Assembly (NCBI RefSeq): GCF_018982965.1
Contig: NZ_JACBYP010000026.1
Coordinates: forward strand, 1 to 64,000
Length of the DNA stretch: 64,000 nt
Reading direction: 5' to 3'
Origin: Streptomyces mayonensis
Lineage (GTDB): Bacteria > Actinomycetota > Actinomycetes > Streptomycetales > Streptomycetaceae
Part shown: positions 54,696 to 62,742 of the stretch, in pieces
Layout: every line of letters begins with the position of its first letter
Numbering within the stretch: position 1 is the first letter of the stretch
Notes under the pieces: generated by a model
Seen by the model: the letters and a program-made list of their open reading frames with translations, nothing else
What the model was told of the DNA's origin: nothing
Databases searched by the model: none
Program-made: the position numbers and the translations under genes

Positions 54696-56098
54696 CCCAC
54701 GGTTACACGACCGGACCGGGTGCCGCCCCGGAGCCGGCCGGCCCGTACGGCACTCCTCACCCGCCCGGTCCGTACGCCGCCCCTCACCCGCCCGGCCCGC
54801 AGGGGACGGCGGCCGCGGGGACGCCGTACGACATCCCGCAGCAGCGCACGGCGCCGGAGCCCGCGCCGGAAGCCGGTCCCCCAGCGGGCTCCACGGCCGA
54901 CCCCGCACCGGCCTCCGCACCGGCCGCCGGGAAGCCGGGCCGTGATCGGTACCTGGACCTGCTGCGGTCGGTCGCGCTGGTCCGCGTCGTGGTGTACCAC
55001 CTCTTCGGCTGGGCCTGGCTCTCGATCCTGTTCCCGTCGATGGGCGTGATGTTCGCGCTGGCGGGCTCGCTGATGGCGCGGTCGCTGAAGCGTCCCGCGT
55101 GGAGCGTCATCCGCGGCCGGGTCCGGCGTCTGCTGCCGCCCGTGTGGGCGTTCTCGGCGCTCGCGCTGACGCTGCTGTTCGCGGGCGGCTGGAGTCCGGG
55201 CGACGACCCGGACCAGGGCGGCGGCGCCTGGGGCCTGGTCAAGCTCTTCAACTACCTCGTGCCGATCGGCGCACCGCCCTACCCCTGGGAGGCCGGTGCC
55301 CCGCTGGACTGGCTGGAGGGCTCCTGGGCCGACCAGGCGGTGGGGCCGCTGTGGTACCTGCGCGCCTACCTGTGGTTCGTCATCGCCTCACCGCTGCTGC
55401 TGTGGGCGTTCCGCCGCGCGCCCTGGCCGACGCTGCTCGCCCCGCTCGGCCTGACGGCGGTCGTCGGCACGGGCCTGGTGACGATCCCCGGCGAGACCGG
55501 CCACGCGATCAGCGACTTCGCGGTCTACGGCAGCTGCTGGGTCCTGGGCTTCGCCCACCACGACGGCATGCTCAAGCAGGTCCCGCGGTACGTCTCCGTC
55601 TCCTGCGCCGCACTCGTGATGGCCTTCGGCCTCTGGTGGGCCTCGGGCCACCTGGGCTCCGAGGGCTGGGACCTGAACGACATCCCGCTCGCCCAGGCCG
55701 CCTGGTCGTTCGGTTTCGTGGTGATCCTGCTCCAGTACTCCCCGTCCTGGCGGGAACTGCCGGGCCGGCTGGCGAGGTGGGACAGGCTGGTGACGCTGTC
55801 CAACAACCGCGCGGTCACCATCTACCTGTGGCACAACCTGCTGATCATGGCGACCGTCCCGCTCGTCGACCTGCTGTACCGGGTCCCGTTCATGCAGAGC
55901 GAGCGGGGGATGCACGCCATCGACAGCACGTACACGCTCTGGATGTTCACGCTGGTCTGGCCCCTCATCGCGCTGGCGGTGCTCGCCGTCGGCTGGATCG
56001 AGGACCTCGCGGCGAAGCGCAGCCCGCGGCTGTGGCCGAACGGGGCGAAGCGACCCGCGCGGGGACGGTCCGCGGGCAGTGCCGCGCACCGGGGCTGA
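54692..56098 (+). CDS. Acyltransferase 3 family membrane protein
   Basis: A 468-aa integral membrane acyltransferase with about 10 helices after a Pro/Gly-rich cytoplasmic N-terminus of 85 residues. RYLDLLRSVALVRVVVYHLFGWAWL contains the family's conserved His, with a further RGRVRRLLPP motif after it. These enzymes O-acylate surface polysaccharides. The ATG overlaps the matB stop by 4 bases, so it is the third gene of the mat operon and probably decorates its polymer. Confidence 0.9.
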   Translation: MTHGYTTGPGAAPEPAGPYGTPHPPGPYAAPHPPGPQGTAAAGTPYDIPQQRTAPEPAPEAGPPAGSTADPAPASAPAAGKPGRDRYLDLLRSVALVRVVVYHLFGWAWLSILFPSMGVMFALAGSLMARSLKRPAWSVIRGRVRRLLPPVWAFSALALTLLFAGGWSPGDDPDQGGGAWGLVKLFNYLVPIGAPPYPWEAGAPLDWLEGSWADQAVGPLWYLRAYLWFVIASPLLLWAFRRAPWPTLLAPLGLTAVVGTGLVTIPGETGHAISDFAVYGSCWVLGFAHHDGMLKQVPRYVSVSCAALVMAFGLWWASGHLGSEGWDLNDIPLAQAAWSFGFVVILLQYSPSWRELPGRLARWDRLVTLSNNRAVTIYLWHNLLIMATVPLVDLLYRVPFMQSERGMHAIDSTYTLWMFTLVWPLIALAVLAVGWIEDLAAKRSPRLWPNGAKRPARGRSAGSAAHRG

Positions 56099-56191
56099 CG
56101 GCCGGCGCCGCACCGTGCGAGACTGCCCCGGTTGCGCACGTGAACGGCGCACGTAACAGGGCGGCGTGAGCCGGTCGGGGGGAGCAGCGGG

Positions 56192-57124
56192 ATGAGCAGG
56201 CGGCAGACGCAGAAGATGCTGGGGCTGATGGCGAGCGGCGAGCCGGTCCAGCTCACCAGCCCGATGGCGTCCGTGAAGAAGCTCGCCAAACTCGCCTTCA
56301 CCGCCCAGCAGTTCGGCTACGAGTACGCCGACGCGCGGCAGGGCGGCGGGACCAACGGCTCGCTCACCATGCTGCTGGTCCCCGACCCGAGCCCGCAGGC
56401 CCGGAGCCGGGCCGCGCAGAACTGGGCGCAGTACCCGAACGCGGGCGACGGGGTCTCGCTGCCGCCGCTCGTGCCGGACGCCTTCGAACTGCTCAAGGCG
56501 CGGATCAACTTCGACCTCACCGGCAAGAACGCCCAGAAGCGGATGGGGTTCGCCGTGCTCGGCGCCACCGTCGGCTGCGCGGTCCTCGGCGTCCGCGCGG
56601 GAGGCGAGTCCGGGGACTTCGTCATGGCCGGGATCTTCTGGCTCGTCGTCATGGTGGCCCTGGGCATCGGCCTCCTCGTCACGCGGGCGCGCAACACCAA
56701 GTTCGCCGCCCGTCTGCAGGCGGCCGGGTTCGTGCCGGTGGCCGACGAGACGGGGCGGGTGCGGTACCTGCCGCCCGGGGGGCAGTTCCCGGGCCACGGC
56801 AATCCGTTCGGCGCCGGGGCGCCGGGCGGCGGCTATGCGCCACCCGCCGGGTACGCCCAGCCGCCGGCGCCCGGCACGTACGCTCCCCAGCCGCAGGGGA
56901 CGTACGCCCCTCAGCCGCAACAGCCGCAACAGCCGCAACAGCCGCAACAGCCGCAACAGCCGTACGCCCAGTCGCAACAGCCGTACGCCCAGCAGCCGCA
57001 GCCGTACGCCCCCCAGCCGCAGCAGGCATACGCGCCGCCCCAGGCGCAGTCGCCGTACCCGCCCCAGCCCCAGCAGCCGTACGCGCCGCCGCAGCCCCAG
57101 CAGCCCCCGTACCCGCAGGGCTGA
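56192..57124 (+). CDS. Membrane protein with Pro/Gln/Tyr-rich C-terminal tail
   Basis: A 310-aa protein of unknown function. Residues 1-110 are soluble with no recognised motif; two helices lie near 118-133 and 145-165; after a soluble segment (VPVADETGRVRYLPPGGQFPG) the last 100 residues are Pro-Gln-Tyr-Ala repeats (PQQPQQ, QQPYAPQ) as in many actinobacterial cell-surface or kinase-substrate proteins. The ATG has GGGGGAGCAG upstream. It is 93 bp after the mat operon and may or may not belong to it. Confidence 0.8.
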   Translation: MSRRQTQKMLGLMASGEPVQLTSPMASVKKLAKLAFTAQQFGYEYADARQGGGTNGSLTMLLVPDPSPQARSRAAQNWAQYPNAGDGVSLPPLVPDAFELLKARINFDLTGKNAQKRMGFAVLGATVGCAVLGVRAGGESGDFVMAGIFWLVVMVALGIGLLVTRARNTKFAARLQAAGFVPVADETGRVRYLPPGGQFPGHGNPFGAGAPGGGYAPPAGYAQPPAPGTYAPQPQGTYAPQPQQPQQPQQPQQPQQPYAQSQQPYAQQPQPYAPQPQQAYAPPQAQSPYPPQPQQPYAPPQPQQPPYPQG

Positions 57125-57289
57125 CCCGGCGCGACCTCTCATCCCGTGCCGGCGCCGGGTGAGAGCAACGTTCCCTCGTGGTCACCCACAGCCCCACCGG
57201 CCCGAAACGCGTCCTCCCTACCTTCGGGAACGACCCTCGGGACGACCTCGGGGACCGACCGAGCTGTGGTGGAGCACCGTGGAGGCGTC

Positions 57290-58651
57290 ATGACTTTCCC
57301 TGGCGGCCGCTGGATCGAGCACTGGGACCCGGAGGACGAGACCTTCTGGAAGGAGACGGGGGAGCGCACCGCCCGGCGGAACCTGTACTTCTCCGTGCTC
57401 TCCGAGCACATCGGGTTCTCGATCTGGACCCTGTGGTCCGTGCTGGTGCTGTTCATGGGGCCCGAGTACGGGCTGACTCCGGCCGACAAGTTCCTGCTGA
57501 CCTCGCTGGTGACGCTCGTCGGCGCGGTCGTGCGGGTGCCGTACACCTTCGCCGTGGCCGTCTTCGGCGGCCGGAACTGGACGATCGTCTCCGCCGGGCT
57601 GCTGCTCGTGCCGACCGTCGCGGCCTTCGCCGTGATGGAGCCGGGGACGTCGTTCTCGACCTTCCTCCTCGTCGGGCTGCTGGCCGGCATCGGCGGCGGC
57701 AACTTCGCCTCCTCCATGACCAACATCAACGCCTTCTTCCCGCTCAGGAAGAAGGGCTGGGCGCTCGGTCTGAACGCCGGGGGCGGCAACGTCGGCGTGC
57801 CGGTCATCCAGCTGGCCGCGCTCGCGATCATCGGGGCGAACGGCGGGCCGCGGGTGCTGCTCGGCATCTACATCCCGCTGATCCTGGTGGCCGCCGTCCT
57901 CGCCGCCCGCTTCATGGACAACCTCGCCTCCGTGAAGAACGACACCGGCGCCGCCAAGGACGCCGCCCGTGACGCCCACACCTGGATCATGTCCGTGCTG
58001 TACATCGGGACCTTCGGCTCGTTCATCGGGTACAGCTTCGCCTTCGGGCAGGTGCTGACCACCCAGTTCGGGCGGACCCCCCTCCAGGCGGCCTACCTGA
58101 CCTTCGTCGGCCCGCTGCTCGGCTCACTGATCCGGCCGCTGGGCGGCAGGCTCGCCGACCGGTACGGCGGTGCGCGGATCACCCTGTGGAACTTCGTCGC
58201 CATGGCCGCGGCCACCGCCGTCCTCGTCGCGGCGAGCATGGCGGAGTCACTCGCGCTGTTCGTCGTGGCGTTCGTGGTGCTGTTCGTGCTCACCGGGCTC
58301 GGCAACGGGTCGACGTTCAAGATGATCCCGGGGATCTTCCAGAACAAGGCGCTCGGCAAGGGTCTGACCGGGGAGGCGGCCGTGGCCTACGGGCGGCGGC
58401 TCTCCGGGGCCTCCATGGGGCTGATCGGCGCGGTGGGCGCGCTCGGCGGCGTCGCCATCAACCTCGCCTTCCGGCAGTCCTTTCTCTCCCTCGGCTCGGG
58501 AACCGGCGCCTTCGTCGCCTTCCTCGCCTTCTACGCCGTGTGTTTCGCGGTGACGTGGGCGGTATACCTTCGCCGCCCGGCCACCCGTCCGGCGGACGGC
58601 CCGGTGGCGGGGGCCGAGCCGAAGGCGCAGCTCAGCCATGCCGAGGTGTGA
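57290..58651 (+). CDS. narK: NarK-type nitrate/nitrite transporter
   Basis: A 453-aa MFS transporter with about 12 helices. The nitrate signatures are present: GIGGGNFASSMTNINAFFP in the fifth helix and a second Gly-rich GLGNGSTFKMIP in the eleventh, plus the early FGGRNWT loop. GGAGG lies 4 bases before the ATG. The next gene is an NnaR-like regulator, and the two together suggest nitrate/nitrite uptake for assimilation or detoxifying export. Confidence 0.95.
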   Translation: MTFPGGRWIEHWDPEDETFWKETGERTARRNLYFSVLSEHIGFSIWTLWSVLVLFMGPEYGLTPADKFLLTSLVTLVGAVVRVPYTFAVAVFGGRNWTIVSAGLLLVPTVAAFAVMEPGTSFSTFLLVGLLAGIGGGNFASSMTNINAFFPLRKKGWALGLNAGGGNVGVPVIQLAALAIIGANGGPRVLLGIYIPLILVAAVLAARFMDNLASVKNDTGAAKDAARDAHTWIMSVLYIGTFGSFIGYSFAFGQVLTTQFGRTPLQAAYLTFVGPLLGSLIRPLGGRLADRYGGARITLWNFVAMAAATAVLVAASMAESLALFVVAFVVLFVLTGLGNGSTFKMIPGIFQNKALGKGLTGEAAVAYGRRLSGASMGLIGAVGALGGVAINLAFRQSFLSLGSGTGAFVAFLAFYAVCFAVTWAVYLRRPATRPADGPVAGAEPKAQLSHAEV

Positions 58652-58676
58652 CGTAACACGGGTGACATGATGCGGA

Positions 58677-58710
58677 ACCGAGCCTGTGACGCACCGTTGA
58701 CAGGCTCGGT
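58677..58710 (+). terminator. Terminator after narK
   Basis: A perfect 11-bp inverted repeat, ACCGAGCCTGT (58677-58687) and ACAGGCTCGGT (58700-58710), with a 12-base loop, 25 bp past the narK stop. It is also just upstream of the regulator gene, so a regulatory dyad is possible. GTGAC and GTAAC elements just before it resemble GlnR-box halves, but their spacing is wrong. Confidence 0.65.
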
Positions 58711-58774
58711 CGGCACGTGACGGTGCACGGGACGGTGCGCGTGGGTGTGTGAACGGATCGGAGCGCGGCGAGCG

Positions 58775-60061
58775 ATGGACGACGTGAACTTCGCGGACGA
58801 AGCGGGTGGCACGGGCGAAGCGGGTGGCGCGGGCAGTGCGAACGGCGCGGACGGCGCGGACGGCGCGGCCGACGTGCGGCGACGGCCCGAGCACGGGCCC
58901 CTGGCCGGATTCACGGTGGGCGTGACCGCCGCCCGCCGGGCCGACGAACTCGGTGCGCTGCTCCAGCGGCGCGGTGCCGTCGTCCTGCACGCCCCGGCGC
59001 TGCGGATCGTGCCGCTCGCCGACGACAGCGAGCTGATGGCCGCGACCAAGCGGATCGTCGAACAGGCCCCGGACGTGGTCGTCGCCACCACCGCCATCGG
59101 GTTCCGGGGCTGGATCGAGGCGGCCGAGGGCTGGGGGCTCGGCGACGACCTCCTGGGACGGCTGCGCGGGGTGGAGCTGCTGGCACGCGGGCCCAAGGTC
59201 AAGGGCGCGGTGCGGGCGGCCGGGCTGACGGAGCGGTGGTCGCCGTCGTCGGAGTCCATGGCCGAGGTGCTCGACCGACTCCTCGAACAGGGGGTCGAGG
59301 GCCGCCGGATCGCCGTACAGCTGCACGGAGAGCCGCTGCCGGGGTTCGTGGAGGCGCTGCGGCAGGGTGGCGCCGAGGTCGTGGGCGTGCCGGTGTACCG
59401 GTGGCTGCCACCGGAGGACATCGGCCCGGTGGACCGGCTCCTGGACGCCGCCGTGTCGCGGGGCGTCGACGCACTGACGTTCACCAGCGCGCCCGCCGCG
59501 GTGTCCCTGCTGGGCCGCGCCGAGGAGCGCGGCATGCTGCCCGAGCTGCTCGCCGCGTTCGGCCACGACGTGCTGCCCGCCTGCGTCGGACCGGTCACCG
59601 CGGTGCCGCTGCAGGCGCGCGGCGTCGACACGGTCCAGCCCGAACGCTTCCGGCTCGGCCCCCTCGTCCAGTTGCTGTGCCAGGAACTCCCGGCCCGCGC
59701 CCGTGCCCTGCCGGTCGCCGGGCACCGGATGGAGATCCGGGGGCACGCGGTGCTCGTCGACGGGGAGCTGCGGGCCGTGCCGCCCGCCGGCATGTCCCTG
59801 CTGCGGGCGCTGGCCAGGCGGCCGGGCTGGGTCGTGCCCCGCGCGGAGCTGCTGCGCGCCCTGCCGGGAACGGGCTGCGACGAACACGCCGTGGAGACGG
59901 CGATGGCCCGCCTGCGCACGTCCCTGGGCACACCGAAACTGATCCAGACGGTGGTCAAGCGCGGCTACCGCCTCGCCCTGGACCCGGCGACGGACGCCAA
60001 GTACACGGACCCGCGGGACACGGACCCGCGGGACGGGGACTCCGAGGCCACGGAAGGCTGA
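58775..60061 (+). CDS. nnaR: HemD-domain/winged-helix regulator, NnaR-like
   Basis: A 428-aa protein. An Ala/Gly/Asp-rich N-terminus precedes a uroporphyrinogen-III synthase-like domain (about 50-285: GFTVGVTAARRADELGALL, TFTSAPAAVSLL), then an OmpR-type winged helix (about 325-415: PPAGMSLLRALARRPGWVV, AVETAMARLRTSLG, LIQTVVKRGYRL). This combination defines the NnaR regulators of nitrate/nitrite assimilation in Streptomyces. It lies right after narK. It may bind a tetrapyrrole-like ligand instead of, or besides, catalysing HemD chemistry; the heme pathway enzyme is expected elsewhere in the genome. Confidence 0.9.
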   Translation: MDDVNFADEAGGTGEAGGAGSANGADGADGAADVRRRPEHGPLAGFTVGVTAARRADELGALLQRRGAVVLHAPALRIVPLADDSELMAATKRIVEQAPDVVVATTAIGFRGWIEAAEGWGLGDDLLGRLRGVELLARGPKVKGAVRAAGLTERWSPSSESMAEVLDRLLEQGVEGRRIAVQLHGEPLPGFVEALRQGGAEVVGVPVYRWLPPEDIGPVDRLLDAAVSRGVDALTFTSAPAAVSLLGRAEERGMLPELLAAFGHDVLPACVGPVTAVPLQARGVDTVQPERFRLGPLVQLLCQELPARARALPVAGHRMEIRGHAVLVDGELRAVPPAGMSLLRALARRPGWVVPRAELLRALPGTGCDEHAVETAMARLRTSLGTPKLIQTVVKRGYRLALDPATDAKYTDPRDTDPRDGDSEATEG

Positions 60062-60404
60062 CGGAGCCGACCGGCACGCGGAGAACGCCCAGAACGCCGA
60101 GAAGCCGAGAACGCCGAGAAGCCGAGAACGCCGAACCACAGGGTCGGCCCCGGCGAGGTACCGGGCACCGGCGGGGCACCGGGCACAGGTCCGCGCGGGA
60201 CGCGGCTGCGTGGGACGGAGGCGCGGGGCAGGAGCGCGTCGTGTGCGCCGGTGCGTGGGGAAGCGCCCGTGCGGGAGCGGTACGAGGGGTTCCGGGCGTG
60301 GAAGCGGGCAGGCACTGTAGAGGGAACGGTTCACCCGCTCTCCTCCTCTCAGCCCGCACCCGGCCCGCCACCCCGGCGGGCGAGCCCTAGGCGGTGACAG
60401 GAAC
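60062..60404. other. Intergenic stretch with a GAGAACGCC repeat
   Basis: No gene is supported in these 343 bases. At 60081-60137 GAGAACGCC and GAGAAGCC alternate, giving a 17-bp unit GAGAACGCCGAGAAGCC in two full copies plus partial ones. TGTAGA near 60320 may be a -10 box for the CGNR gene. Confidence 0.6.
60081..60137. repeat. 17-bp tandem repeat, intergenic
   Basis: The unit GAGAACGCCGAGAAGCC is seen twice in full with flanking partial copies. It is noncoding as far as can be judged and could vary in number between strains. Confidence 0.8.
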
Positions 60405-61004
60405 ATGGCGAACATGGCGCCGGGCACGGCCACCGACCCGTACGAGCTGCGGTTCGACACCGGGCGGATCTGTCTGGACCTCGTCGCCACCACCCACCCC
60501 GTCGAACGCCTCGACTCCGTGCCGGTGCTGCGCGCCTGGATCACCGGCGCCGGACTCGTGCCGCCCGGCACCCCCCTGGCCCACGCCGACGCGGCCTGGC
60601 TCGCCGAATTCCGCGAACTGCGGGGCGAGACCGCACGGTTGGTACGCAGCCGACCGGCGCCGCGCACCACCCCGTACGACCTCGCGCTCGCCCGCGTCAA
60701 CGACCTCGCCCGCGCCGCGCCCCCGGCTCCCCGCGCGGTGCCCGGCCGGGACGGCACGCTGGTGCGGGAGCTGACCGGGCCGCCGTCGTGCGCGGCGCTG
60801 CTCGGCGCCCTCGCCCGGGACGCCGTGGACCTGCTCACCGACCCGGTCGCACGGGCGAGCCTGCGGCAGTGCGCCGGCGACAACTGCCCCATCGTGTACG
60901 TGGACACCTCCCGCGGCCGGCGCCGGCGCTGGTGCTCCAGTGAGATCTGCGGCAACCGCGAGCGCGTCGCCCGCCACCGCCGCCGCGCGGCCCTCGCCCG
61001 CTGA
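60405..61004 (+). CDS. CGNR zinc-finger (ABATE domain) putative regulator
   Basis: A 199-aa protein. The N-terminal ABATE-type domain (LRFDTGRICLDLVAT, LRAW) is followed by a C-terminal CGNR zinc finger: CAGDNC, then WCSSEICGNRERVARHRRR with a basic tail. These proteins are presumed DNA-binding stress regulators. AGGA is 2 bases before the ATG; a second ATG 9 bases on is equally possible. It stands alone upstream of the sigma-factor operon. Confidence 0.88.
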   Translation: MANMAPGTATDPYELRFDTGRICLDLVATTHPVERLDSVPVLRAWITGAGLVPPGTPLAHADAAWLAEFRELRGETARLVRSRPAPRTTPYDLALARVNDLARAAPPAPRAVPGRDGTLVRELTGPPSCAALLGALARDAVDLLTDPVARASLRQCAGDNCPIVYVDTSRGRRRRWCSSEICGNRERVARHRRRAALAR

Positions 61005-61251
61005 ACACCGGCACGGCCCGAAGGACGTCCGGGAGTGCGGCGGCGTACGGCGAAGCCCCTGCTGGTTTCCTCCCGCACCCCGCCCGTGTGGTGAAAACGT
61101 GAAGAGGTAGGGGCGGGTATGTGCCTCCATGTCCCTCTCGATGCACCGTCCACGAGAAAACTGTCATCTCACTTTGAACGCACCGCACTTCGCGTCCGTA
61201 CGGAATGGGCGAGCGACCGACTGGGGGATCCCCCGGACACCGGAGGTGGGC

Positions 61252-61830
61252 GTGCGCAAGGATTCCGTCGTGGCCAGTGAACGTGGTGCCAGGGCCCGAC
61301 ATCGCATGTCCCAATCGTCCTCGGAACCCGACGAGGAGCTGATGCGCGCGCTCTACCGCGAGCACGCCGGCCCCTTGCTGGCCTATGTGCTGCGGCTGGT
61401 CGCGGGGGACCGGCAGCGCGCCGAGGACGTCGTCCAGGAGACGCTCATCCGTGCCTGGAAGAACGCCGGTCAGCTCAACCGTGCGACCGGATCGGTACGC
61501 CCCTGGCTGGTGACGGTCGCCCGGCGCATCGTCATCGACGGCCACCGCAGCCGGCAGGCCCGGCCGCAGGAGGTCGATCCGTCGCCGCTGGAGGTCATCC
61601 CCGCGGAGGACGAGATCGACAAGGCGCTGTGGCTGATGACGCTGTCGGACGCGCTCGACGACCTGACCCCGGCCCACCGGGAGGTTCTCGTCGAGACGTA
61701 CTTCAAAGGGCGTACCGTCAATGAGGCGGCGCAGACACTGGGCATACCCAGCGGCACCGTACGCTCCCGGGTGTTCTACGCCCTGCGTTCGATGAAGCTG
61801 GCACTGGAGGAGCGGGGGGTGACGGCGTGA
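61252..61830 (+). CDS. sigU: ECF sigma factor, SigU-like
   Basis: A 192-aa extracytoplasmic-function sigma factor. Region 2 is LMRALYREHAGPLLAYVLRLV with DVVQETLIRAWKN (about 25-75); region 4 is LTPAHREVLVETYFKGRTVNEAAQTLGIPSGTVRSRVFYAL (about 140-180). GTG start with GGAGG five bases upstream; an in-frame ATG further up lacks a ribosome binding site. The anti-sigma gene overlaps its stop. The position matches S. coelicolor sigU, known from work on secreted-protein response. A GAAC-N17-CGTA pair near 61172-61205 might be its own promoter, a weak guess. Confidence 0.9.
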   Translation: MRKDSVVASERGARARHRMSQSSSEPDEELMRALYREHAGPLLAYVLRLVAGDRQRAEDVVQETLIRAWKNAGQLNRATGSVRPWLVTVARRIVIDGHRSRQARPQEVDPSPLEVIPAEDEIDKALWLMTLSDALDDLTPAHREVLVETYFKGRTVNEAAQTLGIPSGTVRSRVFYALRSMKLALEERGVTA

Positions 61831-62672
61831 TGAGCGGCTACGGGGGAGTTCAGGGATTCGGTCCGGGGGATACGGGTAATTCTGTCCCCATGCAGGGATC
61901 ACCGGCGCCGAACGAGCACGAGACCGTCGGCGCCTATGCCCTCGGGATCCTCGACGACGCGGAGGCGACGGCCTTCGAGGCCCACCTCGCCACCTGCGAG
62001 TGGTGCGCCCAGCAGCTCGACGAGCTGGCCGGCATGGAGCCGATGATGGCCGCCCTCGCGGACCTGCCGGGCACCGGCACCCCCGCGATCGCCGAGTCGC
62101 TCACCACCAGGCCCAGCCCGCGCCTGTCCGAGAAGCTGGTGGACGAGGTCGCCGAACGCCGCGCGGGCAAGCGCCGGCGCAACTTCTACCTGGTGGGCAC
62201 CGCGGCCGCGCTGATCATCGGCGGTCCCTTCGCCGCCGTGGCGACCACGGGCGGCGGCGGGGACGACGGCGGCGGCAAGAAGGCCGAGGCCTCGCAGCAG
62301 CAGACCGGCACTCCCGCCGAGTCCGCCTTCGCCGCCATGCCCGACCGGGTCACCGCGACCGACCCGGCCACCGACGTCAGCGCGACGGTGGCCCTGGAGA
62401 AGAAGGCCTGGGGCACGGAGGCGGTCCTGGAGCTGAAGAACGTCAAGGGGCCGCAGAAGTGCTCCCTGATCGCGGTCGGCAAGAACGGCGAGCGCGAGAC
62501 CCTCAGCTCCTGGACGGTCCCGGACTGGGGGTACGGCATACCGGACGCCACCACGGAGAAGGCCAAGAAGCCGCTCTACGTGCACGGCGGCGCCGCCTTC
62601 GAGCCCAACCAGATCTCCCACTTCGAGGTCATGACCTTCGACGGCAAGCGGCTGGTGGAGGTGGACGCGTAG
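61830..62672 (+). CDS. rsuA: Membrane zinc-finger anti-sigma factor, RsuA-like
   Basis: A 280-aa single-pass protein that should hold the adjacent ECF sigma factor. The ZAS motif His-x3-Cys-x2-Cys is visible in EAHLATCEWCAQQL (about residue 50). One helix (NFYLVGTAAALIIGGPFAAVA, about 117-137) leads to an extracellular domain of about 140 residues with KGPQKCSLIAVGKNGERETLSSW. The ATG overlaps the sigma stop by one base (a GTG one codon earlier is possible). Release of the sigma factor probably follows an envelope signal. Confidence 0.92.
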   Translation: MSGYGGVQGFGPGDTGNSVPMQGSPAPNEHETVGAYALGILDDAEATAFEAHLATCEWCAQQLDELAGMEPMMAALADLPGTGTPAIAESLTTRPSPRLSEKLVDEVAERRAGKRRRNFYLVGTAAALIIGGPFAAVATTGGGGDDGGGKKAEASQQQTGTPAESAFAAMPDRVTATDPATDVSATVALEKKAWGTEAVLELKNVKGPQKCSLIAVGKNGERETLSSWTVPDWGYGIPDATTEKAKKPLYVHGGAAFEPNQISHFEVMTFDGKRLVEVDA

Positions 62673-62742
62673 TCGCGGCGTGGCTTCCAGGGCCCCCTTC
62701 GCGTATTTTTGACGGCTGCCCAGCACGTCAGAAGGGGGCCAG

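Noticed and set aside
58247..61153. Antisense frame spanning narK, nnaR and the CGNR gene
   Set aside because: It crosses three good genes and lacks a ribosome binding site or motifs.
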